From the NCBI GenBank assembly GCA_036381125.1, contig DASVDK010000120.1:1-27808 (forward strand): a stretch of DNA of 27,808 bases, written 5' to 3'. Every line of letters begins with the position of its first letter. The first letter of the stretch is position 1. The position numbers and the translations under genes were made by a program. This stretch comes from DASVDK01 sp036381125 [NCBI: Thermodesulfobacteriota bacterium]. GTDB taxonomy: Bacteria > DASVDK01. The notes below the pieces were generated by a model. It was not told where the DNA came from, did no database searches, and saw only the letters and a program-made list of their open reading frames with translations. Below are positions 16,794-23,893 of the stretch, piece by piece.

Positions 16794-17740
16794 CGGTACC
16801 GGATGCGCGGGTCGATGACCCCGTAGAGGAGGTCGACCGCGAGGTTGAGGAGCATGAAGAGGGCGGCGCCGACGAGGATCGTCCCCTGCACGACCGGGTA
16901 GTCGCGCTGGAAGATCGCATCGAGCAGGAGGCGCCCGACTCCCGGGAGGTTGAAGACGTCCTCGACGACGACGATCCCCCCGAGGATGTAGCCCATCTGG
17001 ACGCCGGCCACGGTGGCGACCGGGATGAGGGCGTTGCGCAGCCCGTGGCGGCCGGCGACCCGCGGCTCGTCGGCCCCCTTCGCCCGCGCGGTCCGGATGT
17101 AGTCCTGGCGCAGGACCTCGAGCATCGAGGAGCGGGTCATCCGGGTGATGACCGCGGCGGTGGCGGTGCCGAGCGTGAGGATGGGAAGCGCCATGATGGC
17201 GAGGTTGCCCCGGAGGTCCTCGGTGATCGGGATCCAGTCGAGCGGCGGCATCCACGAGAGATAGAGGGAGAAGAGGAGGATCAGGAGCGTCCCCTGCCAG
17301 AAGGCGGGGACCGAGAGGCCGAGGGTGGCCGTGAAGCGGATCGAGCCGTCGTACGGCGTGCCGCGGCCGAGCGCGGCGACGGTGCCCAGGGGGATGCCGA
17401 GCAGGAGCGACCAGGCCACGGCGCCGACGGCCAGCTCGGCCGAGACCGGCAGGCGCGCGAGGATCAGCTCGAGCACCGGCCGGTCGCTCCGCCACGACTC
17501 CCCCAGGTCCCCGCGCACCACGCCGCCCAGCCAGTCCACGAACTGGACGTGCCACGGCCGGTCGAGCCCGAAGAACTGCCGCAGGCTCAGGACCGTCTCC
17601 TCGCTGACCAGCGCGCTCTGGCCGAGGAGCTGCTCGACCACGGTGCCCGGGATCAGCCGCATCATCACGAAGACGATGACGCTGACCCCGAGCAGGGTCG
17701 CGGCCATGGCGATCAGCCGGCGAAGCGCGTACTGCCACAT
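16790..17740 (-). CDS. Peptide-type ABC transporter permease, DppB family (second operon)
   Basis: A 316-residue permease beginning MWQYALRRLIAMAATLLGVSVIVFVMMRLIPG, the standard DppB first helix with the RLIPG segment. It then shows LRQFFGLDRPWHVQFVDWLGGVVRGDLG, six further hydrophobic segments, the EAA loop (LRQDYIRTARAKGADEPRVAGRHGLRN region) and a C-terminal DPRIRYR. It lies 10 bp after the binding-protein gene and overlaps the DppC-like gene by 4 bp, so the three form one transcript. It pairs with that permease as the membrane channel. It is clearly diverged from the permease at 3922-4893, so the two importers are not a recent duplication. Confidence 0.93.
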   Translation of the reverse strand: MWQYALRRLIAMAATLLGVSVIVFVMMRLIPGTVVEQLLGQSALVSEETVLSLRQFFGLDRPWHVQFVDWLGGVVRGDLGESWRSDRPVLELILARLPVSAELAVGAVAWSLLLGIPLGTVAALGRGTPYDGSIRFTATLGLSVPAFWQGTLLILLFSLYLSWMPPLDWIPITEDLRGNLAIMALPILTLGTATAAVITRMTRSSMLEVLRQDYIRTARAKGADEPRVAGRHGLRNALIPVATVAGVQMGYILGGIVVVEDVFNLPGVGRLLLDAIFQRDYPVVQGTILVGAALFMLLNLAVDLLYGVIDPRIRYR

Positions 17741-17750
17741 GCCGGACGGC

Positions 17751-19310
17751 TCACGCCGACAGCCAGGCGAAGCGCAGCCCGTAGAGGAAGCCGGTCGGGT
17801 AGGGTCGGAACCCCTTGAGCTTCCGGCTCACGCTGTAGAGGAGGTTCGGCGCGTAGAGCGGGATGCTGATCGGGTCCTCCGCCATGAGCGCCTGCACGCG
17901 GTCGTAGATCGCCTTGCGCCTGGCGCGATCGAGCGTCGAGCGCCCCTCGTCGAGGAGGCGGTCGGCCTCGGCGCTCCCCCACCGCCGGAAGTCCATCCCC
18001 TTCGGCGGGGTGCGGTAGTGCCGGTAGAAGGCCTGGTCCGGGTCGACGAAGCCGCCCCACTCGTTCATCGTCGGGGGGCTCTGGCGCGCGATCCAGTCCT
18101 TGATCCAGACGCCGATGTCGACCGTCTCGACGGTCACGTCGAAGCCGACCTCCTTCAGGTTGTCGGCGATCACCTGGACCGAGGCCGCGAGCGCCGGGTA
18201 GCCGACGAGGCTGCGGATGGTGAGCGGGACCGGCGGGGTCAGGCCGGCGGCCTGGAGGAGCTCGCGCGCCTTCGCGACGTCGCGCGTCTGGTTGGCCAGC
18301 TTCTCGGCAGGCATCGCCCAGTACGCCATCGCCGGCGGCAGGAGGCCGAGCCGCGTGCCGAGGCCGTGCCCGGCGATCTGGAGGATCGCCTGCCGGTCGA
18401 TCGCGACCGCGATGGCCCGCCGCACGTCCGGCCGGTCGGTCGGCGGCCGGTCGCCGGCGAGGTCGAGGACCACCCAGCGGATCCCGGGTGCCGAGACGTG
18501 TTCGTAGGTCCGGACCGCGCTCGCCAGGCGGAAGTTGATGCCGCTGTCGAACTGGACCATGTCGACCTGCCCCGCCCGGAGCGCCGCCACGAGCGACGAC
18601 TCGTCCGGCACCGTCTGGAAGGTGATCGCGTCGAGATAGGGCTTGCCGCGGTCCCAGTAGTCGGCGTGCCTGCGCAGGACGAGGCGGCGGTTCGGCTCGA
18701 ACGCCTCGACCGCGAAGGGCCCGGTCCCGACCGCCGCGTGGTTCAGCTCCCGGCCGGTCTTGACGGCGTCGGCCGGGACGACGGCGTTGTACTTCCCGCC
18801 GAGGTTGATGAGGAAGGTCGCCGTCGGCTCGTGGAGCGTGAACTTCACGGTCTCCCGGTCGACGACCTCGATCGCCTTGATCATCACGAGGTCGCCCCGG
18901 CCGCCCGACCCGGTCTTCGGGTCGAGGACCCGCTCGTAGCTGAACTTCACGTCCTCGGCCGTCATCTCCTTGCCGTTGTGGAACCTGACGCCGCGGCGGA
19001 GGTGGAAGACGTACTCGGTCGGCGACCGCTCCTCCCACCGCTCGGCGAGCTGGGGCCTGGGCGTCAGGTCGAAGTCGACCCAGACGAGGCTCTCGTAGAA
19101 GAGCGGCTTGCGGCGCTGGTAGATGTCGGCCCCCTCGAGGTGCGGCTCGATGCTCGCGGGCAGCGCCGTGCTGCCGAAGGTGATCCGACCGCCGGTCCGG
19201 GGGGCGCCGTCGGCGGCGCCCGCGCGTCCCGGCCGCAGCGTCCCCGGGGCCGCGAGCCCGAAGCCCACGGCGCCGGCGCTGCCGAGGAGTGCCCGTCGCG
19301 TGATACGCAT
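17751..19310 (-). CDS. Peptide-type ABC substrate-binding protein with Tat signal (SBP family 5)
   Basis: A 519-residue solute-binding protein. The N-terminus MRITRRALLGSAGAVGFGLA carries a twin-arginine motif (TRRALLG), so export is probably by the Tat pathway as a folded protein, unlike the Sec-type binding protein at 4985-6538. Family 5 markers: LAERWEERSPTEYVFHLRRGVRFHNGK, AEDVKFSYERVLDP, GTGPFAVEAFEPN and VRRAIAVAIDRQAIL. The ATG at 19310 is preceded by a run of GAGGAGGAG. First gene of the second ABC operon. Upstream (19336-19432) lie REP-like repeats. Ligand not predictable; peptides, glutathione or other linear solutes are all possible in this family. Confidence 0.92.
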   Translation of the reverse strand: MRITRRALLGSAGAVGFGLAAPGTLRPGRAGAADGAPRTGGRITFGSTALPASIEPHLEGADIYQRRKPLFYESLVWVDFDLTPRPQLAERWEERSPTEYVFHLRRGVRFHNGKEMTAEDVKFSYERVLDPKTGSGGRGDLVMIKAIEVVDRETVKFTLHEPTATFLINLGGKYNAVVPADAVKTGRELNHAAVGTGPFAVEAFEPNRRLVLRRHADYWDRGKPYLDAITFQTVPDESSLVAALRAGQVDMVQFDSGINFRLASAVRTYEHVSAPGIRWVVLDLAGDRPPTDRPDVRRAIAVAIDRQAILQIAGHGLGTRLGLLPPAMAYWAMPAEKLANQTRDVAKARELLQAAGLTPPVPLTIRSLVGYPALAASVQVIADNLKEVGFDVTVETVDIGVWIKDWIARQSPPTMNEWGGFVDPDQAFYRHYRTPPKGMDFRRWGSAEADRLLDEGRSTLDRARRKAIYDRVQALMAEDPISIPLYAPNLLYSVSRKLKGFRPYPTGFLYGLRFAWLSA

Positions 19311-19335
19311 CCCTCTCTCCTCCTCCTCTCGCCCC

Positions 19336-19432
19336 GCGGGGTCGGGCCTCTACCAACGGGTCAGGTCTCTACGCGTTCCGGACTGGAAAATGGAAAGACC
19401 TGACCCCCGGGAAAATGGAAAGACCTGACCCC
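19336..19432. repeat. REP-like cluster of palindromic and direct repeats
   Basis: Three elements occupy most of the 132-bp gap between the Rid gene and the ABC operon. First, GCGGGGTCGGGCCTC (19336-19350) is identical to 1537-1551. Second, GGGTCAGGTCT (19358-19368) is the perfect reverse complement of AGACCTGACCC (19396-19406). Third, a 23-base direct repeat starting GGAAAATGGAAAGACC occurs at 19385-19407 and 19410-19432, spaced 25 bases. GGGGTCAGGTCT-type words are, from general knowledge, common in REP sequences mobilised by RAYT (IS200-like tyrosine) transposases in environmental genomes. No transposase gene is present here. The lower GC of the repeat stands out from its surroundings. Confidence 0.75.
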
Positions 19433-19442
19433 ATTGGATGGC

Positions 19443-19919
19443 CTAGCGGAGCGCGACGACGAATTCGATCTCGACCGGCGTGTTGCGGGGCAGCGCCGGG
19501 GCGCCGATCGCCGAGCGGGCGTGCCGGCCGGCCTCGCCGAAGATCTGGATGAGCAGCTCCGAGGCGGCGTCGATCACCCTCGGCTGCTCGTGGAAGGTCG
19601 GTGCCGACGCGACGAAGCCGGTCACCTTGACGATCCGCGCGATCCGGTCGAGGGAACCCAGGGCCTGCCTGAGAACGGCCAGCCCGTGCAGGACGCAGAG
19701 GCGGGCCGCCTCGCGCCCCTCCTCGACCGACACCGTCTCGCCGAGCTTGCCCGTGACCGCGAGTCCCGCAGCGGTGCGCGGCAGTTGCCCGCTCACGTAC
19801 GCGACGTCGTGCCAGACCACGACCGGCACGTAGTTGAAGGCCGGCGTGGCCGGCTCGGGGAGGGCGAGCCCCAGCTCCTCGATCCGTCCTTCCACCACCC
19901 CCTGTGCGACTCCCCCCAT
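19443..19919 (-). CDS. Rid-family (RidA/YjgF-like) protein lacking the deaminase arginine
   Basis: A 158-residue protein of the longer Rid subgroup (YjgF/YER057c/UK114 fold). Recognisable parts: the strand VAYVSGQLP (39-47), GREAARLCVLHGLAVLRQALGSLDRIARIVKVTGFVAS (68-105), and the closing ARSAIGAPALPRNTPVEIEFVVAL (134-157). In E. coli RidA the catalytic arginine (R105) lies in VARLP; here the matching residue is Ala142 (PALP). Enamine/imine deaminase activity of the classical kind is therefore unlikely. The ATG at 19919 has GAGGAGG about five bases upstream. Last gene of the catabolic operon, 14 bp after the SDR gene. It may handle a reactive intermediate by another mechanism or bind a ligand. 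Confidence 0.88.
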   Translation of the reverse strand: MGGVAQGVVEGRIEELGLALPEPATPAFNYVPVVVWHDVAYVSGQLPRTAAGLAVTGKLGETVSVEEGREAARLCVLHGLAVLRQALGSLDRIARIVKVTGFVASAPTFHEQPRVIDAASELLIQIFGEAGRHARSAIGAPALPRNTPVEIEFVVALR

Positions 19920-19933
19920 GGTCCCTCCTCGTC

Positions 19934-20920
19934 CTACTGCGCGCCGGCCGTTGCCCGTGCCCTGAGCCACCCGAGGTAGTCCGCGGCGGCCAGGCGCGCG
20001 TCGTACTCCGGGCGGAAGCCGAGGTCCCGCTCGATCCGCGCCGTCGACATGGCGGGCAGCCCGGGCGCGGACGCCGACGGCTCGCGGCCGGCGGTCGCGC
20101 CGCCCGGCTCCACCTCGACCTGGACCTCGGGATCGGCCGCCTTCAGGGCGCGGGCCAGGTCGGCCAGGCTGCTGCGGTGGCCCACCACGTGGTAGCGGTC
20201 GTGCGGGAGCGCGCGGGCCGACACGCACGCCTCGATCACGCGGCCGGCGTCGGGCGCGTAGAGCAGGTCGGCCGGCTCGGGCGGCGCCGCGACCCTCGCC
20301 GGCTGCCGGCGGGCCGCCGCGACGAAGAGCTGGTGGAGCGCCGTGGCCTGCCCGACGTACCAGCGGCCGGGCCCGTAGACCAGCGGCAGCCGGAGCGCGA
20401 CGCTCTCGAGGCCGTGCTCCCGCCGGTAGTGCCGCGCCATGAACTCCGCCATCGCCTTCGTGGCGCCGTAGAGCGTGGTCGGCGCGGCCGGCGCCTCCTC
20501 GTCGACCGGCTCGGCCGCGTACGCCGATGCCGGGCCGAAGACGACGCTCGAGCTGGTCCAGACCAGGCGCCGGAGGCCGAGGTGCCGCATCGCGTCGAGG
20601 AGGTTCGTGAACCCGAGGACGTTCACCTCGACCGCGCGGGCCGGGTGACGGGCGGCCGAGACCAGGAGGCCCGCGTCGCCCGCGCCGAAGGCCGCGCAGC
20701 TCACCACCACGTCCGGCCGGCTCGCCTCGAGCCCCTCGAGCAGCTCCGACCACGCGAGGAGGTTGCCGGGGACGAGGCGGATCCGGTCGGTCACGTCGTC
20801 GAGGAGCCCCGGGCGGAGCCCCTCCCTGGCCACCCAGACGTCGTGGCCCGCGCGAACGCAGGCTCGCACCGCGTGGGAGCCGACGAAGCCCGTCCCGCCG
20901 ACCACGAAGACCCGGGCCAT
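19934..20920 (-). CDS. NAD-dependent epimerase/dehydratase (extended SDR)
   Basis: A 328-residue extended short-chain dehydrogenase/reductase. It has the N-terminal Rossmann motif GGTGFVG (8-14), TSSSVVFG with S123/S124, and the catalytic Y151-x3-K155 in YGATKAMAE. Later segments (ALRLPLVYGPGRW, and YAPDAGRVIEACV) are typical of NAD(P)-dependent sugar epimerases and uronate dehydrogenase-like SDRs. The ATG at 20920 is the natural family start (MARVFVVGGTG). It lies 5 bp downstream of the enolase-superfamily gene and 14 bp before the Rid gene, all on the minus strand. Likely oxidises or epimerises a sugar or sugar-acid intermediate of the cluster. Exact reaction unknown. Confidence 0.9.
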   Translation of the reverse strand: MARVFVVGGTGFVGSHAVRACVRAGHDVWVAREGLRPGLLDDVTDRIRLVPGNLLAWSELLEGLEASRPDVVVSCAAFGAGDAGLLVSAARHPARAVEVNVLGFTNLLDAMRHLGLRRLVWTSSSVVFGPASAYAAEPVDEEAPAAPTTLYGATKAMAEFMARHYRREHGLESVALRLPLVYGPGRWYVGQATALHQLFVAAARRQPARVAAPPEPADLLYAPDAGRVIEACVSARALPHDRYHVVGHRSSLADLARALKAADPEVQVEVEPGGATAGREPSASAPGLPAMSTARIERDLGFRPEYDARLAAADYLGWLRARATAGAQ

Positions 20921-20925
20921 GCGAA

Positions 20926-22062
20926 TCAGGTCCCGCGGTCCACCCGGAACCGCTCGACCGCCTGCCAGTCCACCTCCACGCCGAGGCCCGGTCCCTTCGG
21001 GATCCGGATCCGGTCGCCCGCGACCTCGATCGGCGTCGCGAGCAGCTCGTCGCGCAGCGCGTTGCCCCCCCGGTCGTACTCGAAGAGGAGCGGCGCCGCC
21101 TCGTGCGCGACGTGCGGGTGGAGCGGCGTCGCAGCGCAGAGCTGCAGCGCCGCCGCGAGCGCCACCCCTCCGCCCCAGACGTGCGGCGAGAAGCGGATGT
21201 TCCAGGTCTGCGCCATCCGGACGATGGCCTTCGCCTCCGCGAGGCCGCCGCAGGTGGTGACGTCCGGCTGGACGACGTCGACGAGCCGCCGGCTGATCAG
21301 GTCGCGGAAGCCGACGCGCATCGCGTCCGCCTCGCCGCTCGCGAGCGGGACCCGGCTGCCGTCGCGCAGCCGGGCGTAGCCGTCGAGATCCTCGGGCGGT
21401 ACCGGCTCCTCGAGCCAGAGGACGCCTCTCGCCTCGAGATGGGGCGCGAGCTGGAGCGCCAGGTCGGCCGTGTAGTTGCCGTTGAGGTCCACCATCACGC
21501 CGGCGTCCTTCCCGACGATCTCGTAGACCAGGTCGATCCGCTCGAGGTCGCTCGGGATGCCGCGGCCGCACTTGATCTTGACGAGCGTGAACCCCTCGGC
21601 CGCCGCCGCCTCGACGAGCCGCCGGTAGCCGTCGGGCCGCTCCGTGAAGTAGCCGGTCGAGGCGTAGGCGCGCACGTCGTCCCGGTTCCAGCCTCCCAGG
21701 AGCTTCGCCGCCGGAAGCCCCACCGCCTTGCCCATGAGGTCCCAGCAGGCCGTCTCGAGGCCCGAGAGGGCCGCGATGTGGAGCCCCGTGCGCCCCCAGT
21801 GGTAGCGGCCGTTCGTGGCGATGCCCCAGAGCCGCTCGTGGTCGAAGGGGTCCTGGCCGAGGAAGATCGGCGCCAGCTCCTGCACGTGGGCCGCCGTCAC
21901 GCGTGGCGGCCCGAACGCCTCGCCGACGCCCACGAGGCCGTCGTCCGTCTCCATCCGAACGAGGCAGGTCGTCCGGGCCGTGACGAGGCCGCGCGCGCTG
22001 CCGTAGCCGCCGGTCGGGATCTCGTACCGGAGCGGGATCGCCTCGATCGCGCGGATCCTCAC
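20926..22062 (-). CDS. Mandelate racemase/muconate lactonizing-type enolase superfamily enzyme (probable acid-sugar dehydratase)
   Basis: A 378-residue enzyme of the mandelate racemase subgroup. Visible catalytic elements are the K162-I-K164 base motif and metal ligands D192 (MVDLNGN), one glutamate of E218/E219 (LEEP) and E244 (SGE). A His-Asp dyad is suggested by D267 (QPDVTTCGG) and H294 (FSPHVWGGG). With both a KxK and the His-Asp dyad, members usually dehydrate or racemise sugar acids by abstracting the proton next to a carboxylate. The GTG at 22062 overlaps the creatininase-family stop (GTGA). The next gene is an SDR 5 bp away. Substrate unknown; aldonate or aldarate is the most likely class. 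Confidence 0.92.
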   Translation of the reverse strand: MRIRAIEAIPLRYEIPTGGYGSARGLVTARTTCLVRMETDDGLVGVGEAFGPPRVTAAHVQELAPIFLGQDPFDHERLWGIATNGRYHWGRTGLHIAALSGLETACWDLMGKAVGLPAAKLLGGWNRDDVRAYASTGYFTERPDGYRRLVEAAAAEGFTLVKIKCGRGIPSDLERIDLVYEIVGKDAGVMVDLNGNYTADLALQLAPHLEARGVLWLEEPVPPEDLDGYARLRDGSRVPLASGEADAMRVGFRDLISRRLVDVVQPDVTTCGGLAEAKAIVRMAQTWNIRFSPHVWGGGVALAAALQLCAATPLHPHVAHEAAPLLFEYDRGGNALRDELLATPIEVAGDRIRIPKGPGLGVEVDWQAVERFRVDRGT

Positions 22063-22835
22063 GGCAGGGGCTCCGGCGCCGCCCCCGCGAAGTCGCGCAG
22101 GAACGTGGCCCCCCGCTCGATCGCCGCGGCCACGATCGCTTCGCCGGCCTCGGCGGTGGCGAGCCGCGCGTCGCCGAAGGCGCCGTTGCGCGTCATCTCG
22201 TGGAAGGCGAACGCCACCTGCGCCGCGAACGGCACCTGGTTGCCCGCGTGGCGCCAGGGGAGGTCCAGCATCTCGCCCGGCTCGAGCGCCTCGGTGCGGA
22301 CCAGGTCGGGCGCCACCGCGAGCCCTACCGACGCCTCGATCTCGCAGGCGTGCCCCCAACGCGCCGTCTTCGCGTGCTTCGCCATCACGTCGGACGCCTG
22401 CGTGAAGTAGAAGAGCGCCGCCGCCGTCACCCCCATCTCGTACCGAAGCCGCGTCACCAGCGTGCCGAGCGCCGCCACGTTGCCGTAGTGGCCGTTCACG
22501 AAGACGATCTTCGTGATGCCGTGCTGCCTGACGCTCGCCGCCACGTCCATCAGCACCGCGTGGAACGTCTGCTCGCTGACGGTGAGCGTCCCGGGGAAAC
22601 CCATGTGGTGGTAGGAGATCCCGAGCGGCAGCGGCGGCAGGACGACCGCCAGCGGGTGGACCGTGGCCGCCAGGCGGCGGGCCATCTCGTGCGCGATCCG
22701 GATGTCGGTCTGGAAGGTCATGTTCGGCCCGTGCTGCTCGGTCGCGCCGACCGGCTGGAGCGCCACGCGGATGTCGCGCTGCGCCGCCTTGAACTCGGGC
22801 CAGGTCATGGAGGACAGCTCGTACCAGGCGGACAT
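22059..22835 (-). CDS. Creatininase-family amidohydrolase
   Basis: A 258-residue metal-dependent hydrolase of the creatininase family, close to usual length. Motifs include PVGATEQHGPNM with E33 and H35, D44 in QTDIR, VNGHYGN with H116, and HACEIEAS with E165/E167, together the metal-binding set. Known relatives open cyclic amides (creatinine), deformylate FAPy-type compounds or process a mycofactocin peptide (MftE). The ATG at 22835 has GGAGGAG seven bases upstream. A candidate promoter lies at 22872-22900, so this may start a sub-operon with the racemase, SDR and Rid genes. In this context it may hydrolyse a cyclic amide or lactone-like intermediate, which is inference. Confidence 0.9.
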   Translation of the reverse strand: MSAWYELSSMTWPEFKAAQRDIRVALQPVGATEQHGPNMTFQTDIRIAHEMARRLAATVHPLAVVLPPLPLGISYHHMGFPGTLTVSEQTFHAVLMDVAASVRQHGITKIVFVNGHYGNVAALGTLVTRLRYEMGVTAAALFYFTQASDVMAKHAKTARWGHACEIEASVGLAVAPDLVRTEALEPGEMLDLPWRHAGNQVPFAAQVAFAFHEMTRNGAFGDARLATAEAGEAIVAAAIERGATFLRDFAGAAPEPLP

Positions 22836-22871
22836 CTCACTCCTCCCCGACTCCTCGTGCTCGCTCGCTCT

Positions 22872-22900
22872 ACTATCGCCCGGCCGCGGGCGGAAGTCCA
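22872..22900 (-). promoter_or_regulatory. Candidate sigma70 promoter before the creatininase-family gene
   Basis: On the minus strand TGGACT (22900-22895) and GATAGT (22877-22872) each match four of six consensus bases with an ideal 17-base spacer, placing a start about 30 bases before the ATG at 22835. Confidence 0.35.
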
Positions 22901-22905
22901 CGCCC

Positions 22906-22923
22906 GGAGGCGCGTGTGCCTCC
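22906..22923 (-). terminator. Stem-loop in the 239-bp gap between two halves of the catabolic cluster
   Basis: A perfect 6-bp GC stem (GGAGGC / GCCTCC) with a six-base loop lies about 150 bases after the isomerase stop and just upstream of the candidate promoter at 22872-22900. There is no T-run. It may end the upstream transcript. The rest of the gap (22924-23074) shows no convincing gene. Confidence 0.3.
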
Positions 22924-23074
22924 TTGCCGTCACCCGATGGGACTGGTACAGGACGCGTGCCGAGCAGTACGAGCGCTTGGTCTCCTGGCTCGCCTCTCGG
23001 CCATCACGCACGCACCGGTCCAGCTCGGATACCGCGCTTCGCCGATCTTCGAAGGCCGGTGGGCGGCGCACGGC

Positions 23075-23893
23075 TCAGACGTGCGCGAGGTAGCGCTCCC
23101 GCATGCAGGCGAGGACCTCGTCGGCGGGGGCGTCCCAGACGGCCCGGTTGAAGATCTCGACCTCGACGAAGCCGCGGTAGCCGGCCGCCTCGACCGCCTC
23201 GCGGATGCGGCGGATCTCGATGACGCCGTCGCCCATCATGCCGCGGGACATGAGGACGTCGGTGTTGGGGACGAGCCAGTCGCAGACGTGGAAGCCGAGG
23301 ATGCGGCCGGCGGCGCGGGCGATCTGCCGGTAGAGGTCGGGGTCCCACCAGACGTGGTAGACGTCGACGACCACCCCGAGGTTCGGGGCGCCGATCCGCT
23401 CGACGAGGTCGTTCGCCTGCGCGAGCGTGTTGATCACCGACCGGTCGGCGGCGAAGGCGGGGTGGAGCGGCTCGATCCCGAGCCGGACCCCTCGCTCGGC
23501 GGCGTACGGTGCGAGCCGCGCGATCCCCTCCTCCACCATCGCCCTGGCCCCGTCGAGGTCCTTCTCGGGCATCCCGCCGCAGACGAGGACCAGGACGTCG
23601 GCGCCGAGCGCCGCGGCCTCGTCGACGGCGCGCCGGTTGTCCTCGAGGGCCGTCTCGCGCCCCTCGCGCGTCGCCGCGGGGAACATCCCGCCGCGGCAGA
23701 CGCCCGACACGTGGAGGCCGGCGTCCCGGACGAGCCGGACGGCGGCGGCAAGCCCCGCCTCCGCGATCCGGTGCCGCCAGAGCCCGACGGCGAGAAGGCC
23801 GGCGCGGACGGCCGCCTCCACCGCCGCGCGGAGGTCGAGCCGCTCGGTGGTGATCTGGTTCAGCGAGAGCCGGGCGAGGTCGGGCGCCGACAT
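23075..23893 (-). CDS. Sugar phosphate isomerase/epimerase (xylose isomerase-like TIM barrel)
   Basis: A 272-residue AP endonuclease 2/xylose isomerase-like TIM-barrel protein. Probable metal ligands are in GIEPLHP (Glu), VVDVYHVWW (Asp, His), GFHVCDW (His) and FVEVEIF (Glu). Such proteins isomerise, epimerise or dehydrate sugars and keto-sugars, often beside a Gfo/Idh/MocA dehydrogenase as here. The start is either the ATG at 23893 (TGATG overlap with the DUF993 stop) or the GTG one codon earlier at 23896; no Shine-Dalgarno separates them, as translation is evidently coupled. Third of a tightly packed trio with the Gfo/Idh and DUF993 genes. Substrate unknown. Confidence 0.9.
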   Translation of the reverse strand: MSAPDLARLSLNQITTERLDLRAAVEAAVRAGLLAVGLWRHRIAEAGLAAAVRLVRDAGLHVSGVCRGGMFPAATREGRETALEDNRRAVDEAAALGADVLVLVCGGMPEKDLDGARAMVEEGIARLAPYAAERGVRLGIEPLHPAFAADRSVINTLAQANDLVERIGAPNLGVVVDVYHVWWDPDLYRQIARAAGRILGFHVCDWLVPNTDVLMSRGMMGDGVIEIRRIREAVEAAGYRGFVEVEIFNRAVWDAPADEVLACMRERYLAHV

